From: Ruminococcus sp.
GTDB taxonomy: Bacteria > Bacillota > Clostridia > Oscillospirales > Ruminococcaceae
Reading direction: 5' to 3'
Assembly: GCA_017623515.1 (NCBI GenBank)
Contig: JAGAOV010000011.1
Coordinates: 1 to 48,049 of the forward strand
Length of the DNA: 48,049 nucleotides
The position numbers and the translations under genes are program-made. Under the pieces are notes generated by a model, which worked only from the letters and a program-made list of their open reading frames with translations, had not been told where the DNA came from and ran no database searches. Below are positions 24,684 to 32,704 of the stretch, one piece after another (positions within the stretch are counted from its first letter, which is position 1; each line of letters begins with the position of its first letter).

Positions 24684-25676
24684 ATGAACATACTTGTTTT
24701 AGGCGGTGCAGGCTATATCGGCTCTCACACAGCAAAAGAACTCATCAAAGCAGGACATAACACTATCATTGCAGACAGCCTTGTTACAGGATACAAGAAT
24801 GCAATTCCTGAACAGGCAAAATTCTATAAAGGCGATCTCAGAGATTTTGATTTCCTCGATAATCTTTTCAGCAGCGAAAAAATTGACGCTGTTATTCACT
24901 TTGCAGCATTTTCACTTGTAGGTGAAAGCGTTACCGATCCGCTGAAATACTATGACAACAACCTCTGCGGTACAAAGGTTCTCCTTGACGCTATGGTTAA
25001 ACACGGCATTGACAAAATCGTTTTCTCCTCTACAGCGGCAACTTACGGTGAACCGGAGAACATTCCGATTCTGGAAAGCGACAAAACCTGTCCTACAAAC
25101 CCTTACGGCGAAACAAAGCTTGCTATGGAAAAGATGTTCAAGTGGACTGCGGCAGCTCATGGTATGCGCTATGTTTCCCTTCGTTATTTCAATGCATGCG
25201 GTGCAGATGAAAGCGGTGAGATAGGTGAAGCTCACAATCCGGAAAGTCATCTCATTCCTCTTATCCTGCAAGTTCCAAACGGCAAGCGTGAGTACATCTC
25301 AATTTTCGGCACAGATTACGATACTCCTGACGGTACATGTATCCGTGATTATATCCATGTAACAGACCTTGCTCAGGCTCATATTCTTGCAGTGGAGTAT
25401 CTGGCAAAGGGCGGCGAAAGTGATATTTTCAATCTCGGAAACGGCGTTGGATACTCAGTACGTGAGGTTATCGAAACTGCAAGAGAGGTTACAGGTCATC
25501 CTATACCTGCTGTCGAAATGTCAAGACGTGCAGGCGATCCGGCAAGACTGGTTGCCTCAAGCGAAAAAGCAAGAAGCATTCTCGGCTGGAAGCCTGTTCA
25601 TGACAGCCTCAGCGAAATTATTGCAAGCGCATGGAAATGGCACAAGAACCATCCTAATGGTTATAATGAAAAATAA
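24684..25676 (+). CDS. galE: UDP-glucose 4-epimerase
   Basis: A 330-residue extended short-chain dehydrogenase. GGAGYIGSH (7-15) binds NAD; the catalytic Ser/Thr is in FSSTAATYGE and the Tyr/Lys pair in NPYGETKLAME. It interconverts UDP-galactose and UDP-glucose. AAGGAGG lies inside the end of galK. Confidence 0.95.
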   Translation: MNILVLGGAGYIGSHTAKELIKAGHNTIIADSLVTGYKNAIPEQAKFYKGDLRDFDFLDNLFSSEKIDAVIHFAAFSLVGESVTDPLKYYDNNLCGTKVLLDAMVKHGIDKIVFSSTAATYGEPENIPILESDKTCPTNPYGETKLAMEKMFKWTAAAHGMRYVSLRYFNACGADESGEIGEAHNPESHLIPLILQVPNGKREYISIFGTDYDTPDGTCIRDYIHVTDLAQAHILAVEYLAKGGESDIFNLGNGVGYSVREVIETAREVTGHPIPAVEMSRRAGDPARLVASSEKARSILGWKPVHDSLSEIIASAWKWHKNHPNGYNEK

Positions 25677-25693
25677 TAGCTGACCACAAAACA

Positions 25694-25730
25694 AAAACCT
25701 GTCCGTCAAAAACTGCGGACAGGTTTTTTC
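25694..25730. terminator. Bidirectional terminator between galE and glucokinase
   Basis: AACCTGTCCG pairs with CGGACAGGTT around a 10-nt loop; T runs follow on both strands, serving the converging galE and glucokinase genes. Confidence 0.9.
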
Positions 25731-25741
25731 ATATGGCTATT

Positions 25742-26683
25742 TTATTTTGCATTTCCGAGGAATGCCGCACCGATAATACCTGCGTCATTACCAAGCTTTG
25801 CAATTACGATTTCAGCGTTCTTAGGAGAATTTCTTGTGTAGTTCTCCTTAGCAACGATCTCCTTCATAGGCACGAGAAGCGGATCGCCCTCATTGCATAC
25901 GCCGCCGCCGATGCACAGTACATCCGGCTGGAAAATGTTGATAGTATTGGTAACACCTGCTGCAAGGTGCTTGATATACTTGTCAACTACAGCCTTTGCA
26001 GATGCGTCACCGGAACGCATGTGGTTGAATGCAGTTCTGCCGCTGATTTTATCTTCCTTTGCCATAGAGCTATCCGGATTATCAGCAATGGCTTCCTTAG
26101 TCATGCGTATAAGACCTGTTGCAGAGGAGAATACCTCAAAGCAGCCCTTTCTGCCGCATGTACACTGCGGGCCGTCTACAGAGATAACTGTATGACCGAT
26201 TTCAGCACCGCCGAAGTTTGAACCGCAGTAGATCTTGCCGTCAATGACGATACCGCCGCCAACGCCTGTACCAAGAGTAATGCATACTGCGTTCTTAGCA
26301 CCCTTTGCTGCACCTGCTACATATTCACCATAGGCTGCTGCATTTGCGTCGTTCTCGATAAATGCAGGCTTTCCAAGACCTTCTTCAAGATACTTCACCA
26401 TAGGTGTATTTATGAAGCCAAGGTTGTTTGAGTATTCAATGATACCTGTTTCGCTGTTTGCAATGCCGGGTGTTCCCATGCCTACCCATTCAATCTGCTC
26501 CATTGTAAGACCTGCATCCTCAACAGCCTGCTTTGCAACCTTGATGATGTCAGCAGCAATTTCCTGTTCAGGTCTTGGAAGATTTGTTTTTACACTGGAT
26601 TTTGCAATGATCTCATAGTTTTCATTTACCACGCCTGCAACGATATTTGTACCGCCCAGATCTACGCCGATATAATACTTCAT
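25742..26683 (-). CDS. glk: ROK-family glucokinase
   Basis: 313 residues. IGVDLGGTNI at the N-terminus is the phosphate loop, END-AN-A the sugar/catalytic segment, and the zinc motif CTCGRKGCFE near 173-182 marks the ROK family. Most likely glucose 6-kinase. Last gene of the GH74-GH25-manA-glk set, so it could phosphorylate glucose released from beta-glucans. The ATG is preceded by GGAGGAATT. Confidence 0.92.
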   Translation of the reverse strand: MKYYIGVDLGGTNIVAGVVNENYEIIAKSSVKTNLPRPEQEIAADIIKVAKQAVEDAGLTMEQIEWVGMGTPGIANSETGIIEYSNNLGFINTPMVKYLEEGLGKPAFIENDANAAAYGEYVAGAAKGAKNAVCITLGTGVGGGIVIDGKIYCGSNFGGAEIGHTVISVDGPQCTCGRKGCFEVFSSATGLIRMTKEAIADNPDSSMAKEDKISGRTAFNHMRSGDASAKAVVDKYIKHLAAGVTNTINIFQPDVLCIGGGVCNEGDPLLVPMKEIVAKENYTRNSPKNAEIVIAKLGNDAGIIGAAFLGNAK

Positions 26684-26704
26684 AATAATTCCTCCGTTTT
26701 GTGT

Positions 26705-27682
26705 TTATTTATATTCTTCCTTAGGCGGAAGATATGTTTCGATATATCTGATGCTGCCATTTATGCGGCATACGCCTGTACCAGCCGGCAGCAGAATGCT
26801 GTCGCCCTTTTTGATCTGATAGTCATGAGATTCAGTGAAAAGCAGTCCCATGCCATCTGTTACAAGTATATGTGTAAAAGAGTTGTTCTTCACTTCAAAT
26901 TTTCTTTCGTTGAGAACTGTAATACTGTTGGTGACAAAGTACTGACAATAAGAAAGCGTCTGCTTCTCGCCCCACGGAAAACGCCATACTGGATATGGAT
27001 TTTCCCATACACCGGGAGTAAGCTTTGCTGCTTCTATGGCATCATCTATGTGAAGAGGACGTTCCTTTCCGTCTGCATCAAGTCTTTTATAGTCATAAAG
27101 ACGATAGGTTAGATTTGAATTCTGCTGAACCTCTGCCAGAAGTATTCCCTTTCCTATAGCGTGGATAGTTCCTGCCGGAATGTAGAATACATCGCCTTTT
27201 TTTACAGGAACATATTTCAGGACTATATCAAGTGTACCCTTTTCAGCATGCGATCTCAGTTCTTCCTTGGTAAGCGTTGCAGACAGTCCGTATACGATCT
27301 CTGCGCCTTCATCTGCGTCAAGAATATACCACATTTCAGTCTTTCCGTTTGAGGAACCCTTTGACCGAGCATATTCGTCATCAGGATGAACCTGTACTGA
27401 AAGAGGTTCTTTTGCGTCAATGAGCTTTATAAGGGGTACATTATTCACATGCTCACAGTCTGTTCCAAGGATCTGTTTTCTGCCATGCGCCTTTATATAG
27501 CTTGTCAGAGACACATTGCCGTTCTTGCCGCCTGCTACAATGGAGCAGCCGTCGTTATGACATGAAAGTTCCCAGCTTTCTGCAATATTATCTCCTGAGC
27601 TTTTCTTGCCGAAGAGCTTCTTCAGCTTCTGTCCTCCCCAGATATAATCCTTTGTTACGCTTTTCAGAAATAATGGCTCCAT
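26705..27682 (-). CDS. manA: Class I mannose-6-phosphate isomerase
   Basis: 325 residues of cupin fold. Zinc ligands are visible: VQVHPDDEYA, Glu in KTEMWYIL and His in PAGTIHAIGKG. It interconverts mannose-6-P and fructose-6-P. It overlaps the preceding GH25 gene by one base (TAATG) and precedes the glucokinase. Confidence 0.93.
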   Translation of the reverse strand: MEPLFLKSVTKDYIWGGQKLKKLFGKKSSGDNIAESWELSCHNDGCSIVAGGKNGNVSLTSYIKAHGRKQILGTDCEHVNNVPLIKLIDAKEPLSVQVHPDDEYARSKGSSNGKTEMWYILDADEGAEIVYGLSATLTKEELRSHAEKGTLDIVLKYVPVKKGDVFYIPAGTIHAIGKGILLAEVQQNSNLTYRLYDYKRLDADGKERPLHIDDAIEAAKLTPGVWENPYPVWRFPWGEKQTLSYCQYFVTNSITVLNERKFEVKNNSFTHILVTDGMGLLFTESHDYQIKKGDSILLPAGTGVCRINGSIRYIETYLPPKEEYK

Positions 27683-28503
27683 TATTCTGATGTCTCCTTT
27701 CTGTACACAGCAAAGTCAGGTGAAAGTCCGAACTGCTTGTAGAAGTCCTCTTTGCTGCCGTTATAAACATTTAAATCAATCGGAATATCATCCGCCCAGA
27801 GTCCCGGAAGATAACCATTAAAGCTGTACTGCCAGAATGCCCAGTCTGCAAGCGGTTCACAGCTTGTATTGCTCATCCATATATCGCAGTCGCTATACGA
27901 GCCGAGGATGTACTTTATATAGAGATTCGATGATGTGTAAATGATAGGTGTTACCCCGTAGTGTTCTTCAAGCTTTTCTATCATTGCATCGAGTATCTCA
28001 TGAACCTTTTCTTTTGAAGGAGGATTCAGAATTACTTCCTCATTATAAAGCTCAAGGTCAAGTACCGGCGGCAGACTGTTTGCCTGCTTAGGAACGATTG
28101 ATATAAAATTTTCTGCCTGAGTTTCTCCGGAGCTTTCAAAGCTGACAAAATGATATGCGCCCACATAAACTCCTGCATTACGTGCATTTGTCCAGTTTTC
28201 CGTAAAGCGTTCATCCTGATGTATGCTGCCCTCTGTAGCCTTTATAAAGGCAAACTGAACGTGGTCATCAGCTCCGAGTACATCCCAGTCTATTTCTCCC
28301 TGATAATAGGAAACATCCACTCCTCTTACAGGATAATCCTCTTCAGATGGAAGCTGCGCTGGAATATCACCGTTTACCGCACGGTAAAAATTCCACACAC
28401 GCACACCTGTATACCCCAAAAATCCCAGCAATGCAAGTACTAAGATAAGTGCGATCCACCTTTTGATATAAGGTGCTGCTATGTTCTGGTTTTTTCTGCT
28501 CAC
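27682..28503 (-). CDS. GH25 lysozyme-like muramidase, membrane-anchored
   Basis: 273 residues. One N-terminal transmembrane helix (about 14-35) is followed by a GH25 domain: GVDVSYYQGEIDW near 60-72, GAYHF, and the catalytic pair in VLDLE near 147-151; the C-terminal DLNVYNGS is typical. It would cleave the glycan strands of peptidoglycan outside the cell. The start codon is GTG, overlapping the GH74 stop (GTGA), with a weak Shine-Dalgarno sequence, so it probably depends on coupling. Confidence 0.9.
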   Translation of the reverse strand: MSRKNQNIAAPYIKRWIALILVLALLGFLGYTGVRVWNFYRAVNGDIPAQLPSEEDYPVRGVDVSYYQGEIDWDVLGADDHVQFAFIKATEGSIHQDERFTENWTNARNAGVYVGAYHFVSFESSGETQAENFISIVPKQANSLPPVLDLELYNEEVILNPPSKEKVHEILDAMIEKLEEHYGVTPIIYTSSNLYIKYILGSYSDCDIWMSNTSCEPLADWAFWQYSFNGYLPGLWADDIPIDLNVYNGSKEDFYKQFGLSPDFAVYRKETSE

Positions 28504-30683
28504 TTTTCAATATCACCCATAATTATTCCTCGTCCGTTTGTGGCAATGTATACTCTTCCGTATACGTTGCTGTCGCCGGTTATATAACCGCTGCTGCCGT
28601 TCAGATTTCCGAACAGATGCTGCTCGTCATTGATGCGTACCCAGCTTTCGCCCTTGTCTCCGGACATATAGATTCCGCTGCCGTTTGTGCCGTCATTTCC
28701 TATAGCGTAAATAACAGGATAACTGTTTTCATCCTTTGCAGCACCAAAGCCTATGGCATTGATTTCGGAGAGAGTCTTGATGTTGCTGAAGGTTTTTCCG
28801 CCGTCCTCTGAAAACATAATAAGAGAACCTGTTGCAAGCCATACATGCCCTTCCTTGCCGGCTATAGTTTTAGGAACTGCGCTGTCTGCAATGAGTGTGC
28901 CTGTTGATTCAAAATTCACGCCGCCGTCATGTGAAACATAAAACAGTCCATCGTATGCCGCATAGAATGTGGACGGATCGACTCTATCCGCAACTATATC
29001 TGCACCAAAGCCTATTCCCTCTGTGTAATACCATGTTTCACCAAAATCAAATGTTACATAAACCTGTCCTGAAGCGTTAGCCGGAGCCCATACAACAGAA
29101 CTGCCGTCTGCCGCTACTGCAATATGTCCGCCCTGTGAGGGTTCAGGAAGAGTTTTCATCTTATTCCATGTGCTGCCGCCGTCCTTAGTATATACAACAG
29201 CATCTCTTTCCTCTGTTGTATACACAGCGATCATAGGATTCAGAAATGCACAGTCAAGATCACATGCCTTGCCGTTCTTCATGAAATGTGCGTCATCGGG
29301 GCATACTGTTACATCCATATGAGCAAAACCGGTAAGGTCGCCCATAATTGAATAAAGCTCCGGTGCGCCCTCCTGTGCAGGAGGAGAAACCATCTTGAAG
29401 ATAGCTGTTTCTTCAAGTCCGTATGCGTCAAATGCAATGGTAACAGGTTCGGTTTCGTACTTTGTCATATTGGTTGTTGAAAAGATCGTTGCGCCTGTGC
29501 CGTACATTATCTCATCTGAATTGAATGGGTTGATATTTATATCGGCGGTCCACCAGCCGGTTTTCGCCTGATTTTCACCTCTGCCCCAGTCAAGCCAGCC
29601 GCATTCGGATGTATCCATCTGGTAATTCATTTCTTTGGTCTTGTCATTGAAAAGACCTGTCCATGTAGAGCCGCCGTCATTGGAGTAATAGATATTATCG
29701 CCCTGATCAGACCACCAGCCAAGAGTTGAAACTACGAGAGTATCCGGCTTCTGTGCGTCAACTGAAACACCGCCGAAGCCGCCGTATCTGCCGTCGTCAA
29801 GGTCAGGTGTAATATCTGTGAATGTGCCGGAGGCAAGCTCGTATTTATAGACCTTGCCGGCTGCGGGAGACATATTCGGACCGCAGTTATCGGAGTAAAC
29901 GATATACATATTTCCGTTTGGCGAAATATCAGCCTGAAGAGGGTACATGCCCTTTTCATTTGCAGGAAGTGCCTCCCATGTGCTGCCGTTGTCGCTGCTC
30001 TTATAGATGCACACGCCGTCAGTCATAGCCACACCTGCGTACATATCCTCAGAATTCGGATCGAACTCAACCCACATGATACCTATATTATTGCTTTCCT
30101 GAGAATAATTACCCTCAACAGGGAAAGATTCGCACTTATTCCAGCTTTTTCCGAAGTCCTCAGACTTCCAGAGACCGGCGTTTCTTGTACCCATCCATAT
30201 TTCCTTGTTGTTATTGGGGTTTACCATAAGGCGTTCGCCTGTGCCACGGCCGGACTGGTTGCCGCCGCATTCAAAGGGAACATCAACCTGTGTCCATGTT
30301 TCGCCGTAGTCATCTGACGCAAACATTGCCCCCGGTGAACCCATATAAGTACCGCCGGCGAAATATACACGCTTAGGCTCTACAGGATCAGCAGCAACGC
30401 TTTCGATGCCGATATAGTTCCAGTTTTCCGCACCCAGAAAATCGGTAAGCGGCTGCCATGTATCATTATCTCTTGAGCTTCTGCGGTAAAGACCGCCTAT
30501 ATCAGTTCGTGCGTAAACAAGTCCTTCTTCACCTGTATTATACACCATACCTGTGACGTATCCGCCGCCGCCCATTGCAACATTGCTCCATATATAATCT
30601 TCAGCGGTTATGCTTCCGCATGCTGTAGTCGTCATAAGCATTGCTGCTCCAAGAACCGCTGCTGTTATCCTTTTAAGTTTCAT
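28500..30683 (-). CDS. GH74-family xyloglucanase, lipoprotein
   Basis: 727 residues. Lipobox TTAC gives Cys22. Two seven-bladed propellers with many sialidase-like S-x-D-x-G-x-T-W repeats (for example ASDDYGETW, SSDNGSTW, SNDGGSTW, SGDKGESW). The expected catalytic Asp pair is Asp61 in YARTDIGGLYR and Asp449 in YSIMGDLTGF. It would cut xyloglucan outside the cell. It has no dockerin or binding module. The ATG at 30683 follows GGAGGAGC. It leads an operon with GH25, manA and glucokinase. Confidence 0.92.
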   Translation of the reverse strand: MKLKRITAAVLGAAMLMTTTACGSITAEDYIWSNVAMGGGGYVTGMVYNTGEEGLVYARTDIGGLYRRSSRDNDTWQPLTDFLGAENWNYIGIESVAADPVEPKRVYFAGGTYMGSPGAMFASDDYGETWTQVDVPFECGGNQSGRGTGERLMVNPNNNKEIWMGTRNAGLWKSEDFGKSWNKCESFPVEGNYSQESNNIGIMWVEFDPNSEDMYAGVAMTDGVCIYKSSDNGSTWEALPANEKGMYPLQADISPNGNMYIVYSDNCGPNMSPAAGKVYKYELASGTFTDITPDLDDGRYGGFGGVSVDAQKPDTLVVSTLGWWSDQGDNIYYSNDGGSTWTGLFNDKTKEMNYQMDTSECGWLDWGRGENQAKTGWWTADININPFNSDEIMYGTGATIFSTTNMTKYETEPVTIAFDAYGLEETAIFKMVSPPAQEGAPELYSIMGDLTGFAHMDVTVCPDDAHFMKNGKACDLDCAFLNPMIAVYTTEERDAVVYTKDGGSTWNKMKTLPEPSQGGHIAVAADGSSVVWAPANASGQVYVTFDFGETWYYTEGIGFGADIVADRVDPSTFYAAYDGLFYVSHDGGVNFESTGTLIADSAVPKTIAGKEGHVWLATGSLIMFSEDGGKTFSNIKTLSEINAIGFGAAKDENSYPVIYAIGNDGTNGSGIYMSGDKGESWVRINDEQHLFGNLNGSSGYITGDSNVYGRVYIATNGRGIIMGDIEK

Positions 30684-30731
30684 TTTGCTCCTCCAGTTGG
30701 CAGAACACACCTGCCCATACTACTATATATA

Positions 30732-30760
30732 ATCATACACGAAATCTTCCGTTTCGTCAA
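30732..30760 (-). promoter_or_regulatory. Promoter of the GH74 operon with internal palindrome
   Basis: On the minus strand TTGACG (30760-30755) and TATGAT (30737-30732) are 17 bp apart. The spacer contains ACGAAA-N7-TTTCGT, an inverted repeat well placed to be a repressor site. Confidence 0.7.
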
Positions 30761-30910
30761 CTGTTTTTTTGTATCTTTATGCAAAAGATTTTGCTTCTTT
30801 TTCAAAAGCTGGGTAAATAGAATCCATGTGAGAAGCATACTAACCAAGGTTCGCCTTTACTAAGGAGAGGACTTTTGAGGTGTGTCCTTAAGAAAAACGA
30901 TAAATATATC

Positions 30911-30954
30911 TGAAAAACCGTCTGCTGCACGTTATATGGTGCAGCAGACGGTTT
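30911..30954 (-). terminator. Terminator of the XRE gene
   Basis: AAACCGTCTGCTGCAC and GTGCAGCAGACGGTTT form a 16-bp stem followed on the minus strand by TTTTTC. It begins at the XRE stop codon. The remaining intergenic sequence at 30780-30910 shows no gene. Confidence 0.85.
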
Positions 30955-31180
30955 ATGTTTTGGATGGTTTAGGGTATGGCTGTTTAACGTCGGTTCGTTT
31001 CATAAGATAGTCCACACTTGTATTATAGAAATCTGCAAGCTTCAACCATACAGCAGTTGGAATATCATTTTCACCCGTTTCATATTTGGAATATCCTGTC
31101 TGTGACATTTTAAGATATTCAGCAATTTGTTTTTGTGTGAGATCAGCATCTTCTCTAAGGTCTCTTATTCTGTTCTGCAT
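30953..31180 (-). CDS. XRE-family transcriptional regulator
   Basis: 75 residues, almost entirely a Cro/C1-type helix-turn-helix: IRDLREDADLTQKQIAEYL followed by MSQTGYSKYETGEN (about 26-39). No ligand or oligomerisation domain. I chose the ATG at 31180, 7 nt after AAGGAG; upstream in-frame ATGs at 31186 and 31210 fit the Shine-Dalgarno worse. It is divergent from a 60-residue gene, with a palindrome over its own -10, so it is probably autoregulated. Confidence 0.88.
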   Translation of the reverse strand: MQNRIRDLREDADLTQKQIAEYLKMSQTGYSKYETGENDIPTAVWLKLADFYNTSVDYLMKRTDVKQPYPKPSKT

Positions 31181-31202
31181 AGTCATACTCCTTAATTCCT
31201 TT

Positions 31203-31221
31203 GGTATCATTATATGATACC
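31203..31221. promoter_or_regulatory. Palindromic operator over the XRE promoter
   Basis: GGTATCAT-TAT-ATGATACC is a perfect 8+3+8 palindrome. Its minus-strand copy contains TATAAT, so a bound repressor would cover the XRE -10 element. Confidence 0.65.
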
Positions 31222-31234
31222 CTGAAATAGAGTA

Positions 31235-31263
31235 TTGACTTTTAACCTGTTTCAGGTTATAAT
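31235..31263 (+). promoter_or_regulatory. Promoter of the 60-residue gene with operator in the spacer
   Basis: TTGACT (31235-31240) and TATAAT (31258-31263) are 17 bp apart. The spacer holds the palindrome AACCTG-TTT-CAGGTT (31244-31258), a likely repressor site distinct in sequence from the one at 31203. Confidence 0.8.
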
Positions 31264-31286
31264 TAGAACTGAAAGGTGGTGATATT

Positions 31287-31469
31287 ATGTCTGGATATAA
31301 AGAAGCGTACTATAAATTATTTACGGCAATTAGTGAGACATCAGACCTTATCGAAAATCTTCTTCCTGAAATTGAAGAAGAAAATAAAGCAAAGAAGCTG
31401 CTTGAGGTACAGGTTAAAAACCTTAAAACCATACAGCAGCTTACAGAAGAACTCATCATATCGGATTGA
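31287..31469 (+). CDS. 60-residue acidic helical protein
   Basis: No family recognised. The protein is mostly charged and predicted helical (heptad-like Leu/Ile spacing in the EIEEENKAKKLLEVQVKN stretch). It is real by context: perfect promoter, AAAGGTGG ribosome binding site 8 nt ahead, own terminator and divergent XRE neighbour. It could be the regulator's effector, an anti-repressor or a small stress protein; no evidence separates these. Confidence 0.7.
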   Translation: MSGYKEAYYKLFTAISETSDLIENLLPEIEEENKAKKLLEVQVKNLKTIQQLTEELIISD

Positions 31470-31487
31470 TAGTTGAATTTAACCAGA

Positions 31488-31517
31488 ATGAGGACAGTCA
31501 TCGACCGTCCTCATTTT
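31488..31517 (+). terminator. Terminator after the 60-residue gene
   Basis: AATGAGGAC pairs with GTCCTCATT (11-nt loop), followed by TTTAC. It may also serve luxS from the other strand, with a weaker T run. Confidence 0.7.
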
Positions 31518-31522
31518 ACTTA

Positions 31523-31981
31523 TCATGAATAATTCATCATTTCCGGAGTGACTTTCAACAGCACCTCCAGATACTCTTTTGCATCTGCCTTAGCAGCTTC
31601 GAGGTCATGCTCCAGATAGTTTCCGCATTCAATACGGCTGTTGCCAGGGATGTCTCCTGTAAAATCAGCAATATACGCAAATGTCTCACGGAGAAGTACT
31701 ATAAGCTCTTCCTTTGAAACGTTATCTCTCAGAATGAGATAAAATCCTGTTCTGCAGCCCATAGGGCCTGCATAGATAACATCATCTGTATACTTTGAAT
31801 TGCGCACATACGTTGCAAGGAGATGTTCAATGGTATGCAGGGACTTAGGTGAAATGTAGCTGCCTGCATTTGGCTTTTTCATACGCAGGTCGTATGTCAC
31901 TGCGTCACCGTCTGTTCGTGAAACGTAAACGCCCGTTTCAAGGGTATCATGATTTACAGTAAAGCTTGCTATCTTTCTCAT
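31523..31981 (-). CDS. luxS: S-ribosylhomocysteine lyase (AI-2 synthesis)
   Basis: 152 residues. Metal ligands His49 and His53 (HTIEH) and Cys119, and catalytic Cys76 in GPMGCRTGF, are all present. It recycles S-ribosylhomocysteine and yields the autoinducer-2 precursor. It follows the lipoprotein gene by 15 nt on the minus strand, so it probably ends the htrA unit. Confidence 0.96.
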   Translation of the reverse strand: MRKIASFTVNHDTLETGVYVSRTDGDAVTYDLRMKKPNAGSYISPKSLHTIEHLLATYVRNSKYTDDVIYAGPMGCRTGFYLILRDNVSKEELIVLLRETFAYIADFTGDIPGNSRIECGNYLEHDLEAAKADAKEYLEVLLKVTPEMMNYS

Positions 31982-31996
31982 ATGAATTCTCCTGTT

Positions 31997-32692
31997 CTAT
32001 TCTTCGATCCAGCCGAATTTTATAATGCTTTCGTATGCGAACTCGTCGATTGAGGAAATGTCGCCATCACCGATATATTCTGTGTTGAGTATGCCCGTTA
32101 TCTGAGCCGGATAGCTTCTGGTCATCATGCCGGTATACTCTATTAAAATAAGGTCTCCCTCTTCAAATGAATCAAAAATAGCCATAAGAGCCGCATCATC
32201 TGTGATGATCTCTATTGGTACTTCGCTGTCCATTACCATTGCAGGATTGCCCTCTGCCGTACGGAAGAAAATCCCCTTATCCGTAATAATTTTCGGAGAA
32301 TTCTCCTCAGGATCACGGTGTCCCATTTCAATAAGGCTGTCAAGTGTGTTCTTATCAATATCCGTAATATCACCCTCTTCCAGAAGATCTGCGTCATATA
32401 CGTTGTGTATCTGACCGGGATAGCTTTCTGCTATCATGCCGTCGAATTCCAGACTTATGAGATCGCCGTCTGTGAATTCAGAGAACATAGCGTCATCATC
32501 AGTGCTGATGGTACATGGGCCTGTGCTGTCAATGACTATCATAGGCGTACCGGACTTGCCCCAGAGGAAACGTCCTTCTGTCATTGCAGTTTCAGGCTGA
32601 GTATCCGGCTCACCTTCTGAATCAGTTCCGCAGGCGGTAAATGAAGCAGCTGCCATAGCTGCTGCCAAAACTAAAGAAATCCCTTTTTTCAT
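31997..32692 (-). CDS. Lipoprotein with two tandem DUF3221-like modules
   Basis: 231 residues. Lipobox FTAC gives a lipid-modified Cys near residue 21. Two similar modules follow (about 42-115 and 130-205): each has TxxDDAxxxxF, GDLIxxE(F/Y), and G-M-x-x-SYP-x-QI. The SYPGQI signature resembles DUF3221-type small beta-barrel domains. Function unknown. It follows htrA by 12 nt and precedes luxS. AAGGAG lies 8 nt before the ATG. Confidence 0.8.
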   Translation of the reverse strand: MKKGISLVLAAAMAAASFTACGTDSEGEPDTQPETAMTEGRFLWGKSGTPMIVIDSTGPCTISTDDDAMFSEFTDGDLISLEFDGMIAESYPGQIHNVYDADLLEEGDITDIDKNTLDSLIEMGHRDPEENSPKIITDKGIFFRTAEGNPAMVMDSEVPIEIITDDAALMAIFDSFEEGDLILIEYTGMMTRSYPAQITGILNTEYIGDGDISSIDEFAYESIIKFGWIEE

Positions 32693-32704
32693 TATAATCA
32701 CTCC

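Noticed and set aside
30850-30880. Possible decayed copy of the palindromic repeat (CGCCTTTACTAAGGAGAGG)
   Set aside because: Only a loose match to the CTCCCCTTACTAAGG core; too many differences to call.
30953-31469. XRE plus small protein as a classical toxin-antitoxin pair
   Set aside because: The genes are divergent, not an operon, and the small protein resembles no known toxin; kept only as an open possibility.
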